This document shows positions 33,601-43,596 of a stretch of 64,000 nt of DNA, in pieces. The translations under genes were made by a program, and so were the position numbers. Origin of the DNA: Zizania palustris (lineage: Eukaryota; Streptophyta; Magnoliopsida; Poales; Poaceae). Below the pieces are notes generated by a model, which worked only from the letters and a program-made list of their open reading frames with translations, was not told where the DNA came from and did not search any database. How positions within the stretch are numbered: the first letter of the stretch is position 1; each line of letters begins with the position of its first letter. Where the stretch lies: NCBI GenBank assembly GCA_019279435.1, contig JAAALK010001126.1:1-64000 (forward strand). The letters are read 5' to 3'.

Positions 33601-34285
33601 AAACCATCTCAAGATCCAATCAGTATACCATCTAGCATTAATGGCCTTGGCAGGAAACCGGAGAGCATATTCGTCCCGGAGTCTGAAGTTGATACTTCCG
33701 AAGGCCACTACTATCTTTTCACCTCCGGATCCTACGAAAGTCTTCGGTTGACATGATGCTCTGTGTAGTGCTGCGAAGATCTCCGCTCTTCCTTCACAAC
33801 CTTCCGCTCGCAACGCCCATTCGAAGATGGCAAGGTGTGCAACCGCACTTGGACTAGAGTTGGGGGAGGGTGACATGAAACAAGTCAAATACCTCCGCTA
33901 AAAAGTCGACTGCCGGAAGCCCCAACCCAGCTTCGAAGAAAGCTTCGAAAACAACCACTTCTCCGGGTCTCGGTGATGGAATGATTTCTTTCCCAGGTTT
34001 GCGAATCATAACCCCAGAACTGATCTTGCCCTCTACTGTGGCCGCGAGTGATTCTCTTCTGCAGGTTGAAGGCCCTAGCTGATAAGATTGATCCATATAT
34101 TTTGACGACACTGGACAGAGGTCTTGATGGCCAACATTTTGGGGATTTTCCCCCGCTGTAGCCATTGTTGCCGCTGCAGGTGTCGGAGCAGTCGCCGCCA
34201 ATGTAGCGGCCGCCGCTGCCGCCGCAACTTGCTGCCGAGTCAAGGTCGAAGCCGTTCCCGGACCCTTGAAGCTGGTTTTCGCCAT
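30646..34285 (-). pseudogene. B antisense accessory gene, five exons
   Basis: The ATG at 34285 begins MAKTSFKGPG with an Ala-rich stretch. Exon 1 (to 33333) is the best copy of the Transposase_28-like region (VVVFEAFFEAGLGLPAVDFL, ARWYTDWILRWFYAEVGASS, LGLQISPLMANWPIIFEEDS), with one frame break near 33870. Introns on the minus strand: 33332-33264, 32624-32549, 32113-32041 and 31210-31124, all GT-AG and 69-87 bases. Exon 2 has LVGSWE and the NLS-like KRKAEAG/KKVARKPK. Exon 3 has LPLLAPFLERRTGLRTLLDP. Exon 4 is a coiled coil with the same EEAS-stop as A (about 31757). The last exon is acidic and ends at 30646. The function is unknown. Confidence 0.84.
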
Positions 34286-34388
34286 TAGATCTCTTGGGTT
34301 ACTTTGAAGGAGAAGGAGAGGCTAGGGTTTGAGAGTTGGTCTGTTTGCACGAAAGCGGTGGAAAGGTACAAGAAAGGGTCGAGGTCCT

Positions 34389-34397
34389 CTATTTATA
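34389..34397 (-). promoter_or_regulatory. TATA box of the B accessory gene
   Basis: On the minus strand TATAAATAG lies 112 bases before the ATG at 34285. The leader 34398-34707 holds no gene. Confidence 0.65.
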
Positions 34398-34707
34398 GCC
34401 CAGACCTCAATTTTTTACCGTTTGCTTATGCCGTTTCGCATTCTTGACCGTTACTTTATTCCAGAATTAACGCATTATGTAACTTCCGTTAGAAGGAAAA
34501 AGCCAACGGCTATTTTTTCCAAGTCTAAAAAGACTTTCGGATTTTCCAAGTTAATTCTAGAATACTTCGAATGCAATTCATTTAGAAAATAATTCGAACT
34601 TCGCATCTCTATACATTTCGGAGGTATATTGAGTCTGCTAATCTCTGCACATGAATATGTTTCCTTGCGTATACGGCTTCCCTAACATCACAGATTTAAC
34701 TGGAGAA

Positions 34708-34725
34708 GCGTATTCGAGGGGCTAC
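34708..34725 (+). other. B polypurine tract
   Basis: GCGTATTCGAGGGGCTAC stands directly before the 3' LTR. The same 17-18 bases occur at D (47623-47639) and, reversed, at A and I. It primes plus-strand DNA synthesis. Confidence 0.8.
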
Positions 34726-35217
34726 TGTTGGGGGAAAATATTCCATCTTCAAGATTATCGTAGCAACAAGATAAAGACTGATGGTTAAGATGATGTCAGA
34801 TGTATAATTTCGGAGATGCATCCAGTCAAGTTCGAAGTATGATGACGGGCTCTAGTTCGAAGTATATCTTCGAGCATAGACTCTTCCAGGAATCTCTTTG
34901 CCAGCTAAGATGGAAGACTTATCTTATTTCTAACTAGATTAGTCTTTTACCATTTTAGCCCTATTAAGAGTACCGAATAGTTTCCACTATGTCGGTTGTA
35001 ATAGAGGGGTAAAAAGGTCTTTTCCTTAATGTTTGGGCCTATAAATACCCCCCGTTTTACCCTGTAATGAGGACCGAATACAAGTTATTCAATACACACA
35101 TTCGAACTTTTCTAAGTCATTATCCTTTCGGAGGCTTAGAATAGTTTACTTCGCAATCACTTCGTTTGTTAGTTTCTAATCCTCATAAACCTGTTAGCGT
35201 AATCTTTTACGCCAACA
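34726..35217 (+). repeat. B 3' LTR
   Basis: 492 bases, TGTTGGGGGAAAATA to TTACGCCAACA. The TATA box TATAAATAC is at 35040-35048. The terminal hairpin TGTTAGCGTAA TCTT TTACGCCAACA closes the LTR. Confidence 0.93.
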
Positions 35218-37029
35218 GCCATCTGCACCCCCTGCAGAGCCAACACCTTATGAGACTTTCGACTGAGGATGAGGGCGGACCTTTGATCACTTCTTCCACT
35301 ACGATCGAGCCCCCTTAGTCGAGTCCAGAGGTGCCAGCTGCTGACTCTGGTGAGGTGACTTCAGATCACCAAGGATCCCGAGCAGTTCAGCGTGATCACC
35401 CCTCGGAGCTCATCATCGGTGATTTGACTGAGAGAACTTTGCGTTCTTCTACCTCTCTTGCTGTGTTTGCTGAATCTGCTTTTGTTGCATCTTTTGAGCC
35501 CAGAGATGTTTCTCATGCTCTTTCTGATTCAAATTGGATTAATGCTAAGCAAGAAGATCTTGAGAATTTTGTCCGTAATCGGGTTTGGACACTAGTTGAG
35601 CCGCCACCAGGATGCAACCCCATAGGCACCAAATGGGTGTTCAAGAACAAACAAGGTGAAGATGGGGTTGTGGTGCGCAACAAAGCTCGACTAGTTGCCC
35701 AGGGTTTTTGCCAAAAAGAGGGTATTGATTTTGTAGAAACTTTCGCTCCTATTGCCCGTCTTGAGTCCATTCGTATTCTTCTAGCTTTTGCCGTTTCGAA
35801 GGGTTTTAAGCTTTTTCAAATGAATGTCAAGAGTGCTTTTCTGAACGGGTACATAGAAGTGGAGGTTTATGTTAGGCAACCCCCCGGTTTTGAGAACCCC
35901 AAGTTTCCTCGACATGTTTTTAAATTGCAAAAGGCTTTATACGGGTTGAAGCAAGCCCCCAGGGCTTGGTATGACTGGTTGAAGCAATTTTTTGTTGGGG
36001 AAGGGCTTTGTGATGGGTTCGGTGGATAAAACTCTTTTCTTGCTCAAAGATGCTTCAGATTTTTTAGTTGCTCAGATTTACGTGGACGATATTATTTTTG
36101 GCGGTACTACTAATGATCTTGTGTCCAAGTTTTCTGAGCAGATGCACAGTGAGTTTGAGATGAGCCTCATGGGTGAGCTCAAGTACTTCTTAGGGCTCTA
36201 GATCTAGCAAACCAAGGATGGCACCTTCATCCACCAAGGTAAGTACACTCGTGACATGCTTAAGAAATTTGACTTTGGTGGGGAGTTGAAGCCGCAGATG
36301 ACCCCGTTGGGCACGTCTGGAGGATTGGACAAGGACGAGAGCGGCGTCAAGGTCAACGAAAGGGAGTTTCGAGGGATGATCGGTTCGCTGTTGTACTTGA
36401 CGGTGACCAGACCGGACATTCAGTTCGCCGTGGGACTTTGCGCACGTTTTCAATCTTCACCACGTGCGTCTCACCGGCAGGCTGTCAAGCGCATCTTCAG
36501 GTATCTCACTTATGCGCCCGATCTTGGTCTCTACTATTCAGCATCATCTTCTCTCGATTTATCTAGCTTTTCGGATGCCGACTTTGGTGGGTGCCGGTTG
36601 GATCGCAAGTCGACTTCCGGTACTTGCCAGTTTCTTGGTTCGTCTCTTGTCTCTTGGTCTTCTCGAAAGCAATCTGGAGTTGCTCTTTCGACCACAGAGA
36701 CTGAGTACGTAGCTGCTGCTAGCTGCTGCTCACAGTTGGTTTGGATGATTTCCACTCTACGAGATTTTGGGTTGTTCTTTCCTACCAGAGTTCCCTTGTT
36801 TTGCGACAGCACTAGTGCAATTAGTGTAGGGAAAAACCCATGTCTCCATTCAAAAACCAAACACATTGATGTGCGTTTTCACTTTCTATGGGATCAATAT
36901 GAGAAAGGTGTCATTGACCTTGTTCGTGTTGATACCCATCATCAGTTGGATGATATTTTCACCAAACCCCTAGATCAGTCTACATTTGAGCGTTTACGAG
37001 GGGATTTGGGTGTTGTGTATCCTTTTTAG
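35218..37029 (+). pseudogene. pol: K pol: reverse transcriptase and RNase H
   Basis: The open frame 35331-36029 contains FVASFEPRDVSHALSDSNWI and RT up to APRAWYDWLKQF, with a frameshift near 35985. YVDD is at 36079-36090. Two stops lie close together at about 36199 and 36205, where relatives have Gln and Lys. From 36256 to 37029 the frame is open to the natural end: SDADFGGCRLDRKSTSGTC, TTETEYVAAASCCSQ and FTKPLDQSTFERLRGDLGV, a complete copia RNase H. It is less damaged than C1. Confidence 0.9.
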
Positions 37030-38006
37030 GATATTTTGCGTCAGTTTTCTTTCTTCTTTACTCTTTTTTTTGAGTCTTTTTCTGTGTGTTCATATCTTGC
37101 ATATTCACATATCACACTTAAGAGCTGCTTCTGTTATATGATTGAGCTGCTTTACTTATTCTAGCTGGTACATGCTTTTGATTACTTGTCAATGATCATG
37201 TCTTGTCTCAGTTCGCTTGATAAGTCTGATATCTGTCATATGCATGGCTTTTATGCTTTAAAATTGAAAAATGATCACCATTGCTTGTGGTAACTAGCAT
37301 GCGTAGGCTGAATGTTCTTGCTATCTGTTACAAGCCTTGTAGCTAGTTCCTGACTTAGATGCAAATATGCAACTTGGACATCAGTTTGCTTTAATCATGA
37401 AAATGTGCTATAAAAATGATGAAAAATCGAGAAAAATGAAAATTCCATGTCTTTTTGATGCATAACTTGAAAAGATCCAGGTGGGTTTGCTTTGTCGCAT
37501 TACATTTGTTCTGGACTGCGTACCATAGCACTTTGGTATGAACTAGGATAGTGTAGTGTATGCCAAGACCAAGGTCTTAAGCTTCTGATGGTCCAGTTCT
37601 GGCCTAGGCTTGACTTGGTCGGTCAGCATAAGGTTTGACACGCAAATAACCCCTGGCATAAATGAAAAAGAGAAAAGAAAAAGCTTGAAAATTGAAATGA
37701 TAACAAGTTTGCTGAAGCACTTTGTTTTGGACAATGCTTATCTTGGTACATACCAGTTAGCTTTTGCATCTCATGCTTTACCTTGCTTATTTACTGGAAA
37801 ATATGGTGATGCTTTTGTTTTGCAAAAATGAAAAATGTGTGCTAATGACTTTCCTTAGATATCATCTATTGCACTGATCATGCCATGTGTCTTAGACAGT
37901 ATGTCTTTTGCTATACTTGTTAGATGTTGTAATTGCAGTCAATCATATTTGAGAAGCATGCTTTCTACACTCCTTATGCACTCCAGTTGAATTCACTGCA
38001 TATTTT
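37030..38006. other. K region after pol, no gene seen
   Basis: A T-rich stretch with only short frames (for example 37610-37831). Some Sireviruses carry an envelope-like gene here, but I see no long frame, signal peptide or transmembrane pattern that would support one. Confidence 0.65.
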
Positions 38007-38365
38007 GAGGGGGAGTTGCATTTCAGGGGGAGTCTGTGTCTCTTTGAGTGCTTGATGAGTTCACTTGTCAACAAGGGGGAGAAAATGTGGGATCAGAGTT
38101 TAAGGGGGAGTTTCTGTCTCGCTTATTCTTACTCTGTTGATATCCTTGTTGTTCTGAAAATCGCACTCATTTTGAGCTTTTACCTTCGGTTAACCATAAT
38201 GACTGCTTATTGCTTTTGTTCGGTTTTTGGTCATTAAGGTTAAACTTTTACTTTATTTTTCCTCTTTGTTTTTCTTGTGCTTTGTTTTTGTGTTTCCACA
38301 TTTGCTTGCAGGTGATGAAGAGCTGAACAAGAGGAGTGTTGACAATGCACTCATCAAGGGGGAGA
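38007..38365 (+). other. Multiple polypurine tracts of K
   Basis: Five tracts lie on the plus strand: 38007-38015 (GAGGGGGAG), 38025-38032, 38073-38085 (AAGGGGGAGAAAA), 38102-38110 and 38356-38365, the last directly before the LTR. The last would prime plus-strand synthesis. Confidence 0.88.
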
Positions 38366-39236
38366 TTGAGGAGCCATGCTGAATAGCGTGGGCCTCATGG
38401 CTCCAGAAGTGATGAGTCATTGTCAATGATAGTCAAAGAGGACAGAAGAAGAAGAGATCTGCTGTTTCATGGGCCGCTTGTGACTCAGGTACACGGGCAG
38501 CAAGCGACTGTCGGGCAGAGGAGGCTGCGAAGTCGGGCTGGCCCAATCCGGGTACATGGGCTAGGAGCAGCAGAAGACCCACTGGGCTGTTGACCAGGAC
38601 TGACTCAGGTACACGGGCGGTGAGCGATTGCCGGGCTGAGAGAGCTGTGGAGTCAGGCCGGCCCAATCCGGGTACCTGGTGCAAAGCTGGTGGAGGCTTT
38701 GTCAGTTTCGGCGCAAAACTAACAACCTGTTGATCTTGTATCCGACTGTCCAGAAGAGAAGCCGTAGTCACTACGAAAACTTAGCTTCCAGATATGTCAT
38801 CTGTATATCTAGGCCCATAGTCAGTCAGTCGTGTCTGTAAAAATACCTAAGGGCAGTAGAGTATTTTCCTTTATTCCTGCGTCTGTAAAAAACCCTAAGG
38901 GGCTGGTGGAATATTCCTAGTGTTGGGCAGCCTATAAATAGGACCCCAATCCCTAGGGTTAGGTCACCCTTTTTGCTGAAATCAATTCATACTCCTTTGG
39001 GTCATTTTGTCTCTTTCTCTCTCACTCTTGCTGTGCGCCTCTAGGAATTTATTCATTGCATTTTGCCTTGCATTTACTCCTTCTCAGTAAGATTCCATCT
39101 CCTGTTCATGTGTGGATGTGTGCATTATTCTCTCGGAATCAGAACCTTCGGTTTGGTGTGTTTTTGGTGATTTTATTCCTTGTTTTGAGGGCTTCGGTTG
39201 CTTCTGTTGCATGTGTTCTTCACGCAAGTAGTACTA

Positions 39237-40004
39237 TGTTGGGGGAGATAATCCCTGGAGTCAGCGGGGTGGGCCCCCCAGCCGGAGGGCCCAGCCTTGG
39301 TGGCCGGAGGTCATCGTCCGGAGGAGCGCGGCCGGAGGTCATCGTCCGGAGGAGCGCGGCCGGAGGTCATCGTCCGGAGGAGCGCGGCCGGAGGTCATCG
39401 TCCGGAGGAGCGTGGCCGGAGGTCATCATCCGGAGGAGCGGGGCCGGAGGTCACCTTCCGGAGGGGTGTGGCCGGAGGTCACCTTCCGGAGGAGCGTAGC
39501 CGGAGGTCACCCCCGGAGGAGCATGGCCGGAGGTCACCGGCCGGAGGAGCGTGACCGGAGGTCACCTTCTAGAGGAGTGAAGCCGGAGGTCGCCCTTCGG
39601 CGTAGGACGCAGGAGCCCGCCCTCCGGAGGCTGGAGGTCCGGGGCTCTCGGCAGGCCCGACAAGACGAGCCCAAAGGGAGTCTTGGCGGGAAAAGGACTA
39701 GTTGGTCGTGCGAAAGGACAAGATCGCGATCTTCTGAGCCGTGTCGGGCGGCGCAGGAAGCATCTGACACGACCGATACGCTGTCAGAGTCGAATCTTCT
39801 TGTCTGTACTATGCGCCTTTCTGTCTGTACTACCGGTCAGGGTTGGTCGGGTGGCCGTTGGCGGCCCGGAGGCGCTTAGTCCTCTGGGCGGGGCGCCCTA
39901 TAAATACCCCCCACTACAGTTGTAACGGACACGCAGCCCAGAGCATTGAATACATTACTCTTGTTTTCCACTGAAACCTGCTGGTCCGATCCGTCGTTCC
40001 AACA
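39237..40004 (+). repeat. S1: solo LTR in the K LTR
   Basis: 768 bases, TGTTGGGGGAGATAA to CGTTCCAACA, flanked by TACTA at 39232-39236 and 40005-40009. TATAAATA is at 39899-39906. No internal element sequence is present. S2 (55642-56217) shares the ends and the TATA region, so both are LTRs of one family or close families. The superfamily cannot be told without internal sequence. Confidence 0.92.
39301..39607. repeat. 28-base minisatellite in S1
   Basis: About eleven GC-rich units of GGCCGGAGGTCATCGTCCGG plus GGAGCGC-type ends. The first four are nearly identical and the later ones diverge. Long open frames across it (39056-39879) arise from the repeat and are not genes. Confidence 0.92.
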
Positions 40005-41057
40005 TACTAGTTCTTGCTGTTGCAAGTAGTACTACTACACTGTTGCAACAGTACACAAGTACCAGCTTTTTGCTTTTACTGCTCAACTTTTTGATCGAAG
40101 TAGACAGAACTGAATCACTTTTTGGCTGTTTTCTTGTGAAGGTTCCCTTCTCTGTTCGAAGCCCCTCAGCTCACTGAGGCAGGCTTCGATCTGACAGTCT
40201 TGAGGGCTTCGTCTTTAACTTCACTCTGTGCTGCTAGCTTTGAAGTACGTTATTGTATGGACAGCGTGACATACTTCGAACGACCGTGCGAAGGTACTCC
40301 GACTTGAGATCTTCGAAGTCCATACTTCGACAGGTTTCGAAGTTGGCTTCGAAGCTTGTCTTTCTGTTAGACTTCGCTCAGTATTTGCTTCCGTCTTCCT
40401 CGAAGGTCCTCGATGTGTTTGTTCGAAGATAGAGTGTAGGCTTCGTTTTGGTTCTCTTTCGTGTGTCAGCCTTCGCTTCTCCTTCGAAGGTAGTCTTTGT
40501 GAGTGACGTGTTCGAAGGTTGTGCTTCGAAGTATACTATTCGAAGCAAGCTTCGATACACGCACACTTCGCTATGAAGCATACTTCGCACTCTGTAACAC
40601 ACGAGCTAGGCTAGACCAAACAAACCTTCGGCACGTCAACTTCAACCTTCGCTCAACCTCGACAGGCCCTGACCTCCGAAGCAGGCTTTGGCCCAGTGAA
40701 GCAGGCTTCGACACTGCGAAGCAGGCTTCGACCAGCGAAGCAGGCTTCGCCAAGTTTTGAACAGGAGACAGATTTTGAATGGTAACTTCTCATTTCACTC
40801 CTTGTGCATTAATTCCTGATAAGCTTATCTTGCCTTATCTTTTGTATACTGTTTATCTATCTATTAGCACTACATTGGCATTTCTTTGTTTATCAATAGT
40901 TGCTTCTAGGCTAGATACCTTTAGACTTAGGCAATCTGTTCTTTCTGTGCTGTTTAGTCTTTAGAGGTGCGTTGGGTATTGGGAGCAGGCCATATATTCG
41001 AAAGAATTTTTAAGGCGCCCATTCACCCCCCCTCTGGTCGCTACTTTCAGTCCTACA

Positions 41058-42800
41058 GTGGCAGAATGGACTCCCCCTGCAGCATGGGCTCCGGAAAAGC
41101 CAAGTGAAGGGATTTGGACTATTTATTCTGATGGAGCTTTCCAAGCATCTGGAGCAGGTGTTGGAGCCGTGATAATTTCGCCTTCAGGGCAAAAGGCAAT
41201 GTACTCTGCAAGACTCAACTTTAAGTCTACCAATAATACAGCGGAGTATGAGGGAATTTTATTGGGACTTCGAAAGGCACGTTCTCTAGGGGATACAAGA
41301 GTTGTTATTAAGACAGATTCTCAGATTGTAGCAGGGCACGTAGACAAGAGCTTTCAAGTTCGGCATCCACAGCATGTAAAATACTTGGAAGAAACCCTGT
41401 AAGATTGAAGCAGCATTTAAAGGGATTTCCATTCGAAGTATACCTAGAGCAGAAAATGCACAGGCTGACATCTTAGCAAAAGCTGCAGCCGGAGCTATGG
41501 ACATACCAGAAGAAGCTTTTTATGAAGAACTCAGTACACCTTCGGTGCCACAAATCCCCGCTGCGGAAGTCCTTTGCATTCCAAGTACAGATTGGCGAAG
41601 TTCAATTATGGAATTGTTGCAAGGAGAAGCAAATATGTCTGAAGGGCCACAACTTTCGAGGTTAAAACTCAGAATTCGGAATTACCATTTAATCAACGGT
41701 ATTTTATACAAGGCCGGAGTATGTTCCCCTTTGCTCCGATGTATATCTCAAGCCGAAGGTCAAGAAATTCTTCGAGAAATTCATGAAGGACTTTGCGGTA
41801 GCCATTTAGCCCCTCGAGCTTTGGCAGGAAAAACACTTCGCCAGAGGCTTTATTGGCCTACAATAGTAGCTGATGCGGAGAGCTTAGTCCGCACTTGCCA
41901 AGGATGTCAGTGGATGGGACGAAGAAGTCATCGCCCACCAACTACTCTTTAAGTCATTGCTCCAGTATGGCCCATGGCCAGATGGGGTATGGATCTTATT
42001 GGCCCCTTCCCAGTAGAAAAAGGAAATTTGAAGTTCGCAGTGGTAGCAATCGAATACTTTTCAAAGTGGGTCGAAGCAGAGCCCCTAACAGCTATCACTT
42101 CGAATAATGTACAGAAATTTTTGTGGAAGAATATTATATGCCGGTTCGGAGTGCCTCGATAGCTGACAGTTGACAATGGAACACAGTTCGATGCAGAACA
42201 CTTCAGGAAATTCTGTGAAGACCTAGGCATCAAATTATGTTTTGCTGCAGTAAGACATCCTCAATCTAATGGAGCTGTTGAAAGAGCCAACGGTAATATC
42301 TTGTTAGGGCTAAATCGAAGAATAGTGGGATTGGCAAAAGTATTGTGGACCGAAGAGCTCCCAAAGATCCTATGGTCCATCCGGACAACTCAGACAAGGT
42401 CTACCGGCTTCACTCCTTTAGACCATTATTCGGAGATGAAGCTATGACACCAACGGAGCTTAAAGGAGGATCCCTTCACAGCACCGAACCGGAAATAGAA
42501 GTAGAAAGGCAAACTTCGCTTGATTTAACAGAAGAGACAAGACTTCGAGTTGTTGCAAATTTGTCAAAGTATCAGCAGCAGACGAAGACTTGGTTCGACC
42601 CGAAGGTCAAGATTAATGAACTTAGGCCGGGTCATCTCGTTTTGCGAAGTATCATAGCACCAGGGAAATTAGGAAATAAGTGGGAAGTTCCATACATAAT
42701 TGTTCGCTCACGGCGTCCTGGTTCTTTTAAGTTAGCTAATTTGGAAGGTGAAGAGTTAGCGCATACATGGCATGCAGAGCACTAAAGCGATATTTTCGCA
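41058..42800 (+). pseudogene. pol: D pol: archaeal-type RNase H and integrase
   Basis: The second RNase H (WTIYSDGAFQASGAGVGAVI, TNNTAEYEGILLGLRKAR) breaks frame near 41400. Integrase starts around 41497 and shows the zinc region (CQGCQWMGRRSHRP), then MDLIGPF, DNGTQFD and NGAVERAN, so the three acidic residues remain. Stops occur near 41952 and 42162. The last part (LRPGHLVLRSIIAPGKLGNK) ends at HTWHAEH before a stop near 42785. Confidence 0.88.
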
Positions 42801-43011
42801 TAGGGGCTCCTTGTAATCATTTGTAAACGCCTGTCAAATCAATAAAGCATATGGTTCAGATAATGCCTACCCCCCATAAACTTCCCACTTCTAGTGGACG
42901 CACTGGAATAGCGAAGTTGATCGGGAGGGAAGTGTCATTAATTTGAATCATATTTTTCGGACTTTGGACCACTGGTCCGAAGCTTCCGACGAGGTCGGAA
43001 GTCACCGAAAA

Positions 43012-43245
43012 AACGGATTCCAAGCCACCGGCTTGAAAGCATCCGTAAAAAGAGTCCAAGGAGACCAAATAATGCGGAGTCCAAGCCACCGGCTTGAAGG
43101 CATCCGTAAAAAGTGTCCAAGGACGACCAAATAATGCAGAGTCCAAGCCACCGGCTTGAAGGCATCCGTAAAAAGAGTCCAAGGAGACCACTGCGAATTC
43201 CAAACCACCGGTTTGATAGAATTCGCAAAAAGAGCTGAAGGAGGC
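43012..43245. repeat. Tandem repeats of 61-63 bases downstream of D pol
   Basis: About four units with CCAAGCCACCGGCTTGAAGG and ATCCGTAAAAAGAGTCCAAG. They are the same type and position as in B. The flanks 42801-43011 and 43246-43596 hold no gene. Confidence 0.88.
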
Positions 43246-43596
43246 CAAAACAAACAGAGTTTGAGCTCATGAGCTTCGAATATCTGTGAAAAAGTCCAAA
43301 GTGACCAATCGTTTGGGACACTAAAGTGTCCGAAAAGTTGTCCAAAGTGATTTCTTTCAAAACACAAGGTACTAAGTTGCCAATCTTCAGACTCCAAGTA
43401 GTCGAAGACATTTTATAAGATTTTAATCAATCTTTAAATTGCTGAGGGGCTCTGAGCCCCCAAAATTGTACTCCTATGTTTTTCTTTGCGCCTAACCATC
43501 TTTGAATATAGTTCGAAGTTGCCTACGCCCAAAGAGGGGCTGGGAAATGAGACAATTTTCAATCGATATTTATTATTCGAACAAATTATGATTACA

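Larger units (their letters stand above)
24416..35217 (+). mobile_element. B: Tat-lineage gypsy element, 5' LTR missing
   Basis: Same family as A, in the opposite direction. It begins inside the leader just before gag, with CTTCGTTCTCTACCAATTTC shared with A. It has the full order gag, protease, RT, RNase H, second RNase H, integrase, tandem repeats, antisense accessory gene, polypurine tract and 3' LTR. The 5' LTR and primer site are absent because J's right LTR adjoins at 24415. Its 3' LTR ends inside copia element K. Confidence 0.92.
35218..41057 (+). mobile_element. K: Sirevirus-like copia element, 3' half with LTR
   Basis: It holds the late polyprotein linker, RT, RNase H, a long non-coding stretch with five repeated polypurine tracts, and a long 3' LTR interrupted by solo LTR S1. 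The repeated GGGGGAG tracts before the LTR are a published Sirevirus signature. The 5' half is missing at the B junction, and the right end lies in D. It is not the missing part of C1, because both contain RT. Confidence 0.9.
38367..41057 (+). repeat. K 3' LTR (interrupted by S1)
   Basis: It begins TGAGGAGCC just after the last polypurine tract and ends TCCTACA at 41057, about 1.9 kb without S1. TATAAATAG is at 38933-38941. The last 40 bases contain the same C-rich block as the C1 LTR. Around 40130-40760 it is packed with TTCGAAG-like words and about four short repeats of GAAGCAGGCTTCGAC (40675-40750). Confidence 0.82.

Noticed and set aside
37030..38006. Possible envelope-like gene of K
   Set aside because: This is where some Sireviruses carry one, but frames are short, with no signal peptide or membrane anchor pattern.
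39056..39879. Overlapping open frames of up to 155 residues
   Set aside because: They run over the 28-base GC-rich minisatellite, stay open in several frames at once and encode only Gly/Arg/Glu repeats.
40130..40760. Heat shock elements
   Set aside because: The words are TTCGAA with no two-base gap, whereas a heat shock element needs alternating GAA and TTC spaced by two bases.
35218..41057. K as the missing 3' part of C1
   Set aside because: Both contain RT and RNase H, and their LTRs match only near the end, so they are separate copies.
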